Shown: positions 23,659-32,742 of the stretch, one piece after another | Position numbering within the stretch: position 1 is the stretch's first letter | How the letters are laid out: every line of letters begins with the position of its first letter | From: Corynebacterium sp. J010B-136 | GTDB lineage: Bacteria > Actinomycetota > Actinomycetes > Mycobacteriales > Mycobacteriaceae | DNA length: 64,000 nt | Direction: 5' to 3' | Assembly: GCF_002967075.1 (NCBI RefSeq) | Contig: NZ_PUGE01000005.1 | Location: 1-64,000 of the forward strand | The notes under the pieces: generated by a model | What the model saw: the letters and a program-made list of their open reading frames with translations, nothing else | Database searches by the model: none | Told to the model about the DNA's origin: nothing | Translations under genes and position numbers: made by a program

Positions 23659-25132
23659 TACACCAGATATGTTTGCCTCAAATTCTGATTCCAGGCATGT
23701 AGTGGTGGTTGGTGGTGGGCCAGCCGGGCTTGCCGCTGCGGTTGCTGCCTCAAAGCAGGGCGCGCGAGTAACCCTTGTTGAAGCATCTGATGAACTTGGT
23801 GGCCAATTCTGGCGACACCTGCCCGAAGAAAGAGCAGGCGCGAAAGAAGCCAAGCTGCACCACAACTGGGACACCTACGTGCAGCTGCGTGACTCAGTTC
23901 TGAACGATGACACTTGCGAGGTGCTGCTCGAAGCCCAGGTATGGGCTATCGAGACTGAAAATGCGAAGTCAGTACTCAACGTGGTTGTAGGAAATGTTGA
24001 TGACGGCGACCGAACCCCCGTGCGTTTATATCCAGACGCCTTGGTGTTGGCTACTGGAGCTCACGATCGAACTCTTCCATTTCCAGGTTGGGACCTACCG
24101 GGAGTATTCACCGCCGGTGCTGCACAAGCATTCGCGAAAAGCGAGCGCATTGCCGTTGGCGAACGCGTCGTCGTAGCTGGAGCTGGACCATTCCTTCTGC
24201 CAGTGATGTCCTCGTTGGCGGCAGCGAACGCCAAAGTAGTTGGCGTATTTGAGGCAAACGGCATCGGTAATCTTAGAAACTGGCTGTTGAATGCGCCGTG
24301 GAAGCTAGCCGGTGCAGCGCACAAAGGCGGTGAACTCGTCGAGTATTTAGCAACGGGAATTCGACATCGGATTCCGTACCACTTAGGTACCGGCGTTATT
24401 GCCGCTCACGGTAAAGATCGAGTGGAGGAGGTAACCGTTGCAAAACTTGGTAGCAACTGGGAACCGATTCCTGGGACAGAAAAGCGCTACAAGGCGGATG
24501 CCGTATGCGTAAGCCACGGATTTACCCCGCGTTTAGAGCTGGCTATCGCAGTAGGCTGCGAAATCTTGCCAACTAAGTTCGTCAAAGTAAATAAAGACCA
24601 AGAAACCAGCGTGCCGAATGTCTTCGCCGCAGGTGAAATCACGTCCATCGGTGGTTGCGATGCCGCATTGGCTGAAGGCGAGATAGCGGGGCACCGGGCA
24701 GCAGGCAGCAAGCGCGACAGTCCACAGCTGCGCAAAGCAGTGCGCATGCAAGCGGTATTCAATCACTTCGCCGGCAGACTCGAAGCAGCACATGGTATTC
24801 GCAAGGGCTGGACAAAGTGGCTTGAGCAAGACACCTTGTTATGCCGTTGTGAAGAAACAAAATACGGGTCATTCTGCGACACCATTTCAAAGACAGAATC
24901 ATCCGGACTGCGGTCCGCGAAGCTGACAACCCGTGCTGGCCTTGGTATCTGCCAGGGACGAATATGCGGACGCAATGTCGAAGCAATTCTTACGCAGTTA
25001 ACCGGTGACTCAGCTGGTGATGGCGCTCGAACCGACCGCCGGCCCATTGTTAGTCCCGTGAGGTTGGGAGATATTGCCAACTTCGGTAACAAGCAGCCTG
25101 CGTCCTTCACCTCAATTGAAAGCGAGAAATAA
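23651..25132 (+). CDS. D-hydroxyproline dehydrogenase, large FAD/NAD(P)-binding subunit
   Basis: A 493-residue pyridine-nucleotide-disulfide-oxidoreductase-type protein. The first Rossmann motif is VVVVGGGPAGLAAAVAAS, the second VVVAGAGPFLLPVMSSLA, and GEITSIGGCDAALAEGEIAGH is the FAD tail. The C-terminus has a BFD-like cluster-binding module with Cys residues in LLCRCEET and GLGICQGRICGRN. This matches the alpha subunit of sarcosine oxidase-like and D-hydroxyproline dehydrogenase complexes. The stop is immediately followed by the epimerase start. Confidence 0.87.
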   Translation: MTSTPDMFASNSDSRHVVVVGGGPAGLAAAVAASKQGARVTLVEASDELGGQFWRHLPEERAGAKEAKLHHNWDTYVQLRDSVLNDDTCEVLLEAQVWAIETENAKSVLNVVVGNVDDGDRTPVRLYPDALVLATGAHDRTLPFPGWDLPGVFTAGAAQAFAKSERIAVGERVVVAGAGPFLLPVMSSLAAANAKVVGVFEANGIGNLRNWLLNAPWKLAGAAHKGGELVEYLATGIRHRIPYHLGTGVIAAHGKDRVEEVTVAKLGSNWEPIPGTEKRYKADAVCVSHGFTPRLELAIAVGCEILPTKFVKVNKDQETSVPNVFAAGEITSIGGCDAALAEGEIAGHRAAGSKRDSPQLRKAVRMQAVFNHFAGRLEAAHGIRKGWTKWLEQDTLLCRCEETKYGSFCDTISKTESSGLRSAKLTTRAGLGICQGRICGRNVEAILTQLTGDSAGDGARTDRRPIVSPVRLGDIANFGNKQPASFTSIESEK

Positions 25133-26134
25133 ATGCGTTCCAAACTTCTTTTTTCAGCAGTCGATTCCCACACCGAAGGCATGCCCACTCGGGTAATCAC
25201 CGGGGGATTCAAGCCGATTCCCGGTGAAACCATGAATGATAAGCGTCTTTACTTCCAGAAGAATCTGGATCATCTGCGCCAATTGCTAATGACTGAACCG
25301 CGTGGACATGGTGCGATGAGTGGAACTATCTTGATGCCGCCAACGCGCGATGATTGTGATTTTGGCGTTCTGTACATTGAGGTTTCCGGTCTGCTTCCTA
25401 TGTGCGGTCACGGCACCATCGGAACTGCAACGGTCCTGGTTGAAACCGGAATGGTGGAAGTTCAAGAACCGGTAACCACCATTCGACTCGATACCCCGGC
25501 GGGCCTCGTGGTTGCACGCGTCGCGGTCAAAGATGGGCACGCGGAGTCAGTAACCATTGAAAATGTACCAAGCTATGTTGACCGCCTCGATAAAACCGTT
25601 GACGTTCCGGGTTACGGTGAGGTGCCGTATTCTTTGGCATTCGGTGGAAATTTCTACGCCATGGTCGAGCTCGACGACGTCAATCTAGAATTCGACCGGA
25701 AGAATCAGCAAGAGATCCTCAAGGCAGGGTTGGCGATTATGGATGCCATCAATGACACCGATGCACCGAAACATCCCACTATTGAAGGTCTTGATCACGT
25801 ACACCACGTGGAATTCATCGCGCCGGGCTCTGATGCCAAGCTCTCACGACATGCGATGGCCATCTACCCAGGCTGGTTTGACCGTTCACCATGTGGCACG
25901 GGTACGTCAGCGCGAATGGCAGAACTGTGGGGCCGCGGTGAGCTGGAGCTCGACACTGACTTTGTCAACGAATCATTCATCGGAAGCCAGTTCACAGGCA
26001 GGCTGATTAAAGAAACTAAAGTCGGCGACTATGACGCGGTCATTCCTTTGATTACTGGCCGCGCGTGGGTAACCGGTATCGGTCAGTACATGCTTGACCC
26101 GACCGATCCTTTCCCAGCTGGATTCCAGTTCTAA
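25133..26134 (+). CDS. 4-hydroxyproline 2-epimerase (proline racemase family)
   Basis: A 333-residue proline-racemase-fold enzyme. Both catalytic cysteines are present, Cys91 in LPMCGHGTIG and Cys254 in DRSPCGTGTSA; the dehydratase branch of the family replaces the first or second Cys with Ser/Thr, so this is an epimerase/racemase. It interconverts trans-4-hydroxy-L-proline and cis-4-hydroxy-D-proline (EC 5.1.1.8), the first step of the pathway encoded around it. The ATG follows the dehydrogenase stop without a gap. The 3' end of a second copy survives at 36323-36421. Confidence 0.88.
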   Translation: MRSKLLFSAVDSHTEGMPTRVITGGFKPIPGETMNDKRLYFQKNLDHLRQLLMTEPRGHGAMSGTILMPPTRDDCDFGVLYIEVSGLLPMCGHGTIGTATVLVETGMVEVQEPVTTIRLDTPAGLVVARVAVKDGHAESVTIENVPSYVDRLDKTVDVPGYGEVPYSLAFGGNFYAMVELDDVNLEFDRKNQQEILKAGLAIMDAINDTDAPKHPTIEGLDHVHHVEFIAPGSDAKLSRHAMAIYPGWFDRSPCGTGTSARMAELWGRGELELDTDFVNESFIGSQFTGRLIKETKVGDYDAVIPLITGRAWVTGIGQYMLDPTDPFPAGFQF

Positions 26135-26162
26135 AGCTACACTGACACCTAGATTCGAAATG

Positions 26163-26197
26163 CTGCCGGAACCACACTCTGATTGTGGCTCCGGCAG
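26163..26197. terminator. Terminator of the dehydrogenase-epimerase operon
   Basis: CTGCCGGAACCACA (26163-26176) pairs with TGTGGCTCCGGCAG (26184-26197), with one mismatch, and is followed by TATTTATA. A diverged but recognisable copy of this hairpin lies behind the epimerase remnant at 36446-36478. Confidence 0.82.
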
Positions 26198-26412
26198 TAT
26201 TTATATGTCCAGGTTAGAGGTGTTATCCTCGAGGTCTGATGATTTAAGCTCCAAGTCTTTGCGAACGGATTGCGCCCTGCGTGGGTTATTGAAAATGGGC
26301 CGAAAATACCCTCTCCTCGTGAACTTTTGGTTACCACATCAGCGGGGTGGCCTGAGAGCCAGTAATTACTTATCTGAGGGTGAAAATTTCAGATAAATAC
26401 ACAGGAGAATCG

Positions 26413-28465
26413 ATGTCCATTTCTAAGGTTCGAATTGCGATTGCTGCCGGCACGGCTATGTCCACGGCGTTCATTGGCGTAACCGTTGAGCAGGTGCAAG
26501 AAGAGATTTCGCAATTTAACATCACCAACATCACTGACTTCCACGGATATATTTCTCCAAGCGCGGCGCACCCGGGTGCGCCGATGCTCAAGTGTGCAGG
26601 GGATCAGGCCGCAGGCGGCCTGATCCAGGCGTTTGTTTCTTCCGGCGATAACATCGGCGGCAGCCCGTTCGCGTCATTCATTCTCAATGATGAGCCAACT
26701 TTGGCGGCGCTCAACCTCATGGGCTTGGACTACTCCGCAGTAGGCAACCACGAATTTGATAAGGGCTACGGTGACTTAACTGGACGCGTAACCGAGCTCT
26801 CTGACTTTGAGTGACTTGGAGCCAACGTTGAGGGCGGCACCCCAGCGTTGGCGCCTTATGGCATCTCTGAGCTGGACGGAACCAAGGTTGCTTTCGTGGG
26901 CACCGTGTCCCAGGAAACCCCGATGCTGGTCAACCCATCCGGCATTGAAGGCATCACTTTCACTGACCCGGTTGAGGTCACTAACACGATTGCTGATGAG
27001 CTGGTTGCCAGCGGTGAAGCTGATGTTGTGGTGGCGTTGTACCACGAAGACATCACCGGCAATGAAGCTTGGTCTGAGAACGTTGATGCAGTGTTTGCAG
27101 GCCACACCCACCAGGCGCGTGACCTAGTCACCGTATATGGTCCGCTGATCTTGCAGGCAGGCAACTATGGCCATGCGCTTGCCGATGTCGATTTCTCCTA
27201 CAAGCACACCACCGACGAGCTTGTCATCGATAACGCTTCAGTACTTGGCGTTGAAGAAATCAACGCCTGCGGCAACCCAGACCCAGCGCTAGAAGCAATC
27301 GTTGCCCAAGCACAGTTGGATGCGGGCGAGGCAGGCAAGAAAGTTGTTGCCACCATCGATTCCGACCTTCTGCGCGCCAAGAACGAGGGCGAAGAATCAG
27401 GTTCCAACTACGGTGCTGAATCCCAGCTGGTCAACATGATTGCCACCGGTGTGCGTTGGTCCATGAGCACCAACACCTCCGTTACTGCTGACATCGGTTT
27501 GATGAACGCCGGTGGTCTGCGCGCTGACCTCTTCGCAGGCGACGTCACCTATGAAGAAGCTTTTGAGATTTAGCCATTCGCTGGTGAAGATTCCTACGTG
27601 ACGCTGAAGGGCGCGGACTTCAAGGATGCACTGGAGCAGCAGTGGAAGGAAGAGGGCGCACGCCCAGTAGCGGCCTTGGGTGTTTCTGACAATGTTTCCT
27701 ATACCTATGACATCACCCGTCCGATTGGTGATCGCGTCACGTCAGTAACCATTGATGGCGCGCCACCGGATCCAAACGCGGACTACGTAGTTGCCGCTTC
27801 GCTTTACCTGCTTTCTGGCAACGAGGGCATGAGTGCATTGACCCGCGGTACCGCCCCTGCTCAGACCGGTATCATCGATGTGAACTCCGCCATTGGCTAC
27901 CTAGCTAATAAAGACGTCAAAGCCCGCACCGGCCAAGGACAGGTTTCTGTCACCCCATCTGGTGAGTTCAAGGCCGGCGAAGACATCAACTTGGAACTTC
28001 CTGGTTTGCGCTACACTCAGGGCGATACGGCCTCTGAAGACACCGTGACCTTGGGTGATGAATCCGTTACCGCTCCAATTGACCCAACTTTGGGCGAGCC
28101 AGGTTTCGTTGAATCCGGCACTGCGACCGTCACCCTTACCGTACCTGCGGAACTTGAAGGAGCACACGAGCTCAACTTCACCACCGATGCAGGCACGGAT
28201 ATCTCCATGCCAGTCGATATCGCTGCTGCAGAGACCGACGATGACAACGGCGGCAATGACAACAACGAGCGCCAACGAAGATGAAGGTTCTTCCATGAAG
28301 GATGCCGGTATCTTTGGTAGAACCGTGGGCCTCATCCTCGGCCTGATAAGTGCCATTGGAGTCATGACCTGGGTTGACCCACACTTCATTAAAGATGCAG
28401 CAGAAGCTGTTCATCTGAGTAGCTCAAACCGAAGTGTGCCTGAACTGCTCCGGAAAGCGGACTGA
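26413..28465 (+). pseudogene. 5'-nucleotidase/bifunctional metallophosphatase, inactivated
   Basis: In one frame the sequence encodes a secreted UshA/NadN-type protein: an N-terminal hydrophobic segment, ITNITDFHGYI (first metal motif), AVGNHEFDKG (NHEFD motif), VFAGHTHQAR (GHTH motif) and the 5'-nucleotidase C-terminal domain (MNAGGLRADLF). Two in-frame stops interrupt it, TGA at 26812-26814 (probably a former TGG Trp in DFEWLGAN) and TAG at 27571-27573 (probably a former CAG Gln before PF). A frameshift at about 28265 throws the C-terminal membrane anchor (RTVGLILGLISAIGVM) into another frame. AGGAG precedes the ATG. The Ser/Asp-rich linker and anchor are typical of corynebacterial cell-wall proteins. 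Three lesions make it a clear pseudogene. Confidence 0.88.
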
Positions 28466-28500
28466 TCAATCAGGTGCTGGTTTCCGGAACGCAGTTCAGG
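28439..28500. repeat. Long inverted repeat at the end of the nucleotidase pseudogene
   Basis: CCTGAACTGC-TCCGGAAA (28439-28456) faces TTTCCGGA-AC-GCAGTTCAGG (28481-28500), an 18-bp stem with a 2-nt bulge and about 24 nt of loop. It overlaps the last codons of the pseudogene. There is no U-tract; it may be a terminator hairpin or the trace of a small mobile repeat. Confidence 0.6.
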
Positions 28501-28584
28501 AAGCTTAACATGCCCGTCTGTAGTTTTATCTACTAGCGGTTTAAAAATTTAGACGGTTACTCTACTGGGAAAGTTGCGTTACCC

Positions 28585-29073
28585 CTAAATGTTAAGCACG
28601 AAGTGCGCAATGACTGCTGATGAAATATAGGTACCGAAAATAACGAGCACTGCAACTATTACGAGCTTCCATCCCGATTTCTTAAGGATATCTATCTCAA
28701 TCTGACTGATCGCGAGACCGGCGTAAGCCAGGCATGGAACTGTGAGTGCTAGGAAATCCAGCTTTTCGACATGCTCGATAAAGAATGGGCCCCATGGCGT
28801 GAAGGGGAGTGTAGCGGCAATTCCAATCAACGAGATCCAAGCAACGCTCGGAATGCGAACCGGCACGTATCGTCCGATGAGTACTCCGATAATGCACATG
28901 AGTATAAGGAGGAAAAGCCCGAATACTGCTTCGATAAAGTTAATGTCGACTGCAATTAGTTGAACTGGAATTGCAATTACAGCGACAATAAATAGCAGGC
29001 TGAGTTCTTGAGTTAATGGCATGCTTGGGGGAGCATCATCATTTTGCACAAACGTATTATCTACCTGGCTCAC
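28585..29073 (-). CDS. Four- to five-helix membrane protein, partner of the DUF3100-type transporter
   Basis: A 162-residue integral membrane protein with hydrophobic helices at about residues 25-42, 48-66, 75-90, 104-125 and 135-158. It starts with GTG in a GTGA overlap with the upstream gene (29070-29073), so the pair is translationally coupled and probably forms one membrane complex. I know no function for the family; context suggests a two-component permease for the substrate of the M20 hydrolase. Confidence 0.75.
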   Translation of the reverse strand: MSQVDNTFVQNDDAPPSMPLTQELSLLFIVAVIAIPVQLIAVDINFIEAVFGLFLLILMCIIGVLIGRYVPVRIPSVAWISLIGIAATLPFTPWGPFFIEHVEKLDFLALTVPCLAYAGLAISQIEIDILKKSGWKLVIVAVLVIFGTYISSAVIAHFVLNI

Positions 29074-29939
29074 TTTGAAGCACCTTCCATTTCATTACGG
29101 CCTCGTCCTGATTTGCGGTATATCCATTCAACTAATGGAAGAGCTACGAAAAGACTGACATACATACCGGTTGCATAAGTAAGGAGATTGCTTGCTCCCG
29201 CTAGGGCTACAATTGTGTCTTCCATCATGGGTTGAGCGCTGATGAGCCCGCCGCTGCAGGCAGCCATCATGGAACCACTACCCACACCACATGCCATGGC
29301 TAGGGCACGTATATCGAGGATGTCCATCGAAGCAAGCAAAGAGGCCGTGATTGTAAAGATGAGGGTGCCGAAAAGTGTACCGACTACGTAAACTCCCATT
29401 ACACCCGCACCTTCAGGACTTTTAAGCCCGTACCGATCGGCAATAATGGCAATGTTTGGTTCCCGTGCAATTGAAAAGGTGGCCCCGATCAGCTCTCTAC
29501 CCATCTTTAGGACCCAGAGTCCTAGAGGGAATGCGATGAGGATGGTGCCAAGATTACCGATTTCTTGGAGTAGTAGTGCAGGACCAGCAGCGATAATCTC
29601 TTCCATCGAAGGTCCAATTGTTGTGCCGAACTTAGCAATGAACGGCATGATAGCGATGACGATGATGGGTGATGCTCTTTGGACATCAGCCTGACGAATA
29701 AATACAGCGAACTTGCCCACAACGTTTGGATTGGTGAGGGTGGCCAATACGAACGCAAATAGCAATGGCAGTAGCAAAATTGCGCCGAACCCAATGGGGA
29801 TCTCACGTGTCCCGATCAATTGAGAAATGACTGCAATGACAACTACAGTCAGGTGCACGCGCCAATCTCGAGCTATCGCACGAAAAGTCGACATATCTTT
29901 TCCTTGGTTGTGTGATCCGCCGTCTATTGATTGAGTCAT
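29070..29939 (-). CDS. DUF3100-like multi-helix membrane protein, probable transporter
   Basis: A 289-residue protein with eight or so transmembrane helices. A Gly/Ser-rich loop (ACGVGSGSMMAACSGGLISAQ) and PFIAKFGTTIGPSMEEIIAAGP recall the DUF3100 family, known from neighbours of amidohydrolases. It overlaps the M20 gene (ATGA at 29936-29939). An alternative start at 29894 has a better ribosome site (AAGGAAAAG). It is likely the permease that feeds the hydrolase and dehydrogenases of this operon; the substrate is unknown. Confidence 0.75.
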   Translation of the reverse strand: MTQSIDGGSHNQGKDMSTFRAIARDWRVHLTVVVIAVISQLIGTREIPIGFGAILLLPLLFAFVLATLTNPNVVGKFAVFIRQADVQRASPIIVIAIMPFIAKFGTTIGPSMEEIIAAGPALLLQEIGNLGTILIAFPLGLWVLKMGRELIGATFSIAREPNIAIIADRYGLKSPEGAGVMGVYVVGTLFGTLIFTITASLLASMDILDIRALAMACGVGSGSMMAACSGGLISAQPMMEDTIVALAGASNLLTYATGMYVSLFVALPLVEWIYRKSGRGRNEMEGASK

Positions 29940-31162
29940 GTGCGGTTCTCCTCACCTGATGGCCTAGAGGCGGTTCGGTATTGAATGAAATGGCTTCGGT
30001 GTTTCGGAGACATCGCAACATCGATGGTGGTAAATGCCAAAGCAGCGGCGGCTTCAAACATTGTCTCGTAGGCAGACGAGGTATTCGCGATCTCGGCGAA
30101 ACCGGAAGAATGAATCGGATCTTGAGCCCCCGGGATGCTTAGCCAAGGATGCAAGGAGGGTATTACTTGGGAAATGTTCCCCATATCGGTTGAACCTCCG
30201 GACATTCCACGAGATGGAGATGTATTATGACCAAACGAGGCCATAGCCTCTGTCCATCCGTCGGCAAGTATCTCGTCTTGAATCAAAGATTCATAAACTG
30301 GTTGGGTGGCGCTAATTTCCAAGGACGCTCCAGTTGCTACTGCCGCTCCTTCAAAGCATTGGTGCACACGGGGAACAAGAGCTTGGAAATCATCCATAGT
30401 GAACGCCCTGCATTCAAAGTCAACGACTGAAGTTTCAGGGATGATATTGGTTACATCACCGGCTTCTTTAACGAACAACCCAACTCGGTGGTCATCGGGG
30501 AGTTGTTGACGAAGTAACCCGACGGCGACTTGACTTATTACCGCCGCATCGGCGGCGTTGGTTCCCATGTGTGGAGCGGCGGCTGCATGGGCAGCTTTCC
30601 CACGAAATACCGCACGATAGCGACCTAGTGCTTGTGCACCCGTTCCTTTAGGATTCGCAGTTTGTCCCTCTTGTACAGGGTGAAACATCATGGCTAGGTG
30701 GACACCTTCGAAAGCGCCGCGCTCAAGCATTATGGATTTTCCGGCACCGTGCTCCTCAGCTGGGGTTCCGATGGCTTTGACTGTGATTCCAAGGTGGTCG
30801 GCTAGCGGAGCTAAGGCTAGGGCCGCTGCAACGGATGCGCCCGCAATGAGATTGTGGCCGCAAGCATGACCGACTCCCGGTAAGGCATCATATTCAACGC
30901 AGAGCGCAACTACTAAGTCACCTGAACCTGTAGAAGCGCTAAATGCGGTGGCTATGTTTGAGGTACCGCGTTCAACCTCAAATCCTCCTTTTTCTAGTAA
31001 CGCAGTTATCTCTGAGGCGGATTTAACCTCCTTAAATGAAACTTCGGGATGGGCATGCAGATTGCGACTCAATGTGAGGACTTCGTCCTGCCAACGTATA
31101 AGTTCTTGAACCAGATCGAACTTCATGCCATTCGTATTTCTGGCTATATCTACCAATTCCAT
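29936..31162 (-). CDS. M20-family amidohydrolase/aminoacylase
   Basis: A 408-residue metallopeptidase-fold enzyme of the AbgB/hippurate-hydrolase branch. Metal ligands are visible in VGHACGHNLI and PAEEHGAG (Glu-Glu pair), with RGKAAHAAAAPH as the dimerisation-domain signature. This branch releases an amino acid or aminobenzoate from N-acyl conjugates. It is the third gene of a leftward operon (dehydrogenase, ALDH, amidohydrolase, two membrane proteins), implying that the hydrolysis product or its aldehyde is oxidised in the same pathway. RBS AGGAAA. Confidence 0.85.
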   Translation of the reverse strand: MELVDIARNTNGMKFDLVQELIRWQDEVLTLSRNLHAHPEVSFKEVKSASEITALLEKGGFEVERGTSNIATAFSASTGSGDLVVALCVEYDALPGVGHACGHNLIAGASVAAALALAPLADHLGITVKAIGTPAEEHGAGKSIMLERGAFEGVHLAMMFHPVQEGQTANPKGTGAQALGRYRAVFRGKAAHAAAAPHMGTNAADAAVISQVAVGLLRQQLPDDHRVGLFVKEAGDVTNIIPETSVVDFECRAFTMDDFQALVPRVHQCFEGAAVATGASLEISATQPVYESLIQDEILADGWTEAMASFGHNTSPSRGMSGGSTDMGNISQVIPSLHPWLSIPGAQDPIHSSGFAEIANTSSAYETMFEAAAALAFTTIDVAMSPKHRSHFIQYRTASRPSGEENRT

Positions 31163-31173
31163 TGTGCTTTCCT

Positions 31174-32721
31174 TTAGTAGTTCAATGACGGAAACGGTGC
31201 TCCGGTGGCTTGCGTTGGCACCCAGATTGCTTTGTCCTGGGTGTACTCACCGAGTACGCCCGGTCCGGAGGAGCGTCCGTGCCCTGAGTCTCCAAAACCG
31301 CCGAAGGGAACTGCGACGTGGATTGTTTTGTAAGAATTTATCCAGAAAGTTCCCGCATTAACTGACCTGGCCACGTGGTGTGCGCGGGAGACGTTGTTTG
31401 TCCAGACAGCTCCAGCTAGCCCGAAGTCAGTCCTGTTGGCTCGAGTGATTGCCTCTGTTTCAGTCTCGAATGAATCCGCTCCGACAACCGGACCGAAAAC
31501 TTCGGTCGTTTCCAATGGATTATCGGAGTGTATGCCGTCAATTAGGGTCGGCATGATCCAATGTCCCCCAGAAAGTTCTGAGTTTTTCAAGGAGTCCGGA
31601 AGTAATTCTCCGGTTACTTTCTGTCCGCCGTATTCAATTCCCGAACGAATAAGGGAATTGACAGTTTCGTACTGGGGTTTCGTAAAAATTGGACCCACTT
31701 CGGTCGCAGGATCAAAAGGATCTCCCAGTTTCAAACGATTAGTCTTGTCAGCTACACGTTCGATGAACTCATCATGGATGCTGCGTTCGATTAATAACCT
31801 GGAACCTGCAACACAGGATTGCCCGGCATTTGAAAAGATTGCTGCGATTGCCCCATCTACGGCGCGGTCGAGATCTGCATCGGCAAAAACGATATTTGCG
31901 CTTTTTCCTCCAAGCTCCAGAACCGTCGGTATACCTTTTCCAGCAGCCGCTACAGCTACTTTCCGGCCTGTGGGGACAGAGCCGATAAAGCTTAGCTTGC
32001 CTACACGACTGTCGGTGCTAAGTGAGGCGCCGACGGTATTTCCGAGTCCTACGGCGACGTTGAATACACCGTCGGGTAGGCCAGCTTCGTGGGCTAACTG
32101 AGCAAGACGGACTGTAGAAGCGGGAGTAAATTCACTGGGCTTGACAATGACGGAGTTTCCTGCAGCTAGCGGAGCCGCTGAATTCCACCCAGCAGTAAAG
32201 ATAGGTGCGTTCCAAGGAGTGATGGCGACTACGACGCCCCAAGGAACACGCTCCGTATACGTGTGCCAGTTACCAGGGACCGGTATAGTTTGCCCCATTA
32301 TCTTATCGGCCCATCCGGAATAGTAGTTGAACATTTCAACAACTTTTGAAACTTCAGCGCGGGCATCCCGGATGGGTTTGCTTGTCGTCGCTGATTCTAG
32401 AACTGCTAGTTCCTCGTGGTGCTTTTCTACGACTAGTGCGATATTTCGAAGTATGTTCGCACGCTCGAACCCATCCAATGCCATCCATGTCTGTGCACCT
32501 CTTGATGAGCTTTCGAGCAATGAATTGATTCCTTCATCACCGAGATCTGAGTATTGAGCGAATGGTTTCCCTGTTGCGGCGGCGGTCAACATTATAGAAG
32601 ACCCACTTCCTTTTTCCACCCGTCCGTCGATGAAAGAACCAAAACCGGTTGGGAACGTGGTATTGAAGATGGCTCCTGTGTTTTGGGTAGTGAAAGCTGT
32701 TGGTGTAATCGTATTAGTCAT
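31174..32721 (-). CDS. Aldehyde dehydrogenase family protein
   Basis: A 515-residue ALDH with intact motifs: ITPWNAPIFTAGWNSAAPLAA, the NAD loop GSVPTGRKV, the general base in LELGGKSANIVF, the catalytic Cys in FSNAGQSCVAGSRL at about residue 303, and EVFGPVV. It differs clearly from the KGSA-type enzyme at 17026-18495, so it is not a duplicate. The position in the operon with an amidohydrolase and a beta-hydroxyacid dehydrogenase suggests an aldehyde intermediate of that route. The substrate cannot be told from sequence. Confidence 0.87.
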   Translation of the reverse strand: MTNTITPTAFTTQNTGAIFNTTFPTGFGSFIDGRVEKGSGSSIMLTAAATGKPFAQYSDLGDEGINSLLESSSRGAQTWMALDGFERANILRNIALVVEKHHEELAVLESATTSKPIRDARAEVSKVVEMFNYYSGWADKIMGQTIPVPGNWHTYTERVPWGVVVAITPWNAPIFTAGWNSAAPLAAGNSVIVKPSEFTPASTVRLAQLAHEAGLPDGVFNVAVGLGNTVGASLSTDSRVGKLSFIGSVPTGRKVAVAAAGKGIPTVLELGGKSANIVFADADLDRAVDGAIAAIFSNAGQSCVAGSRLLIERSIHDEFIERVADKTNRLKLGDPFDPATEVGPIFTKPQYETVNSLIRSGIEYGGQKVTGELLPDSLKNSELSGGHWIMPTLIDGIHSDNPLETTEVFGPVVGADSFETETEAITRANRTDFGLAGAVWTNNVSRAHHVARSVNAGTFWINSYKTIHVAVPFGGFGDSGHGRSSGPGVLGEYTQDKAIWVPTQATGAPFPSLNY

Positions 32722-32742
32722 TTGTGCTAAATCTCTCGAGTA

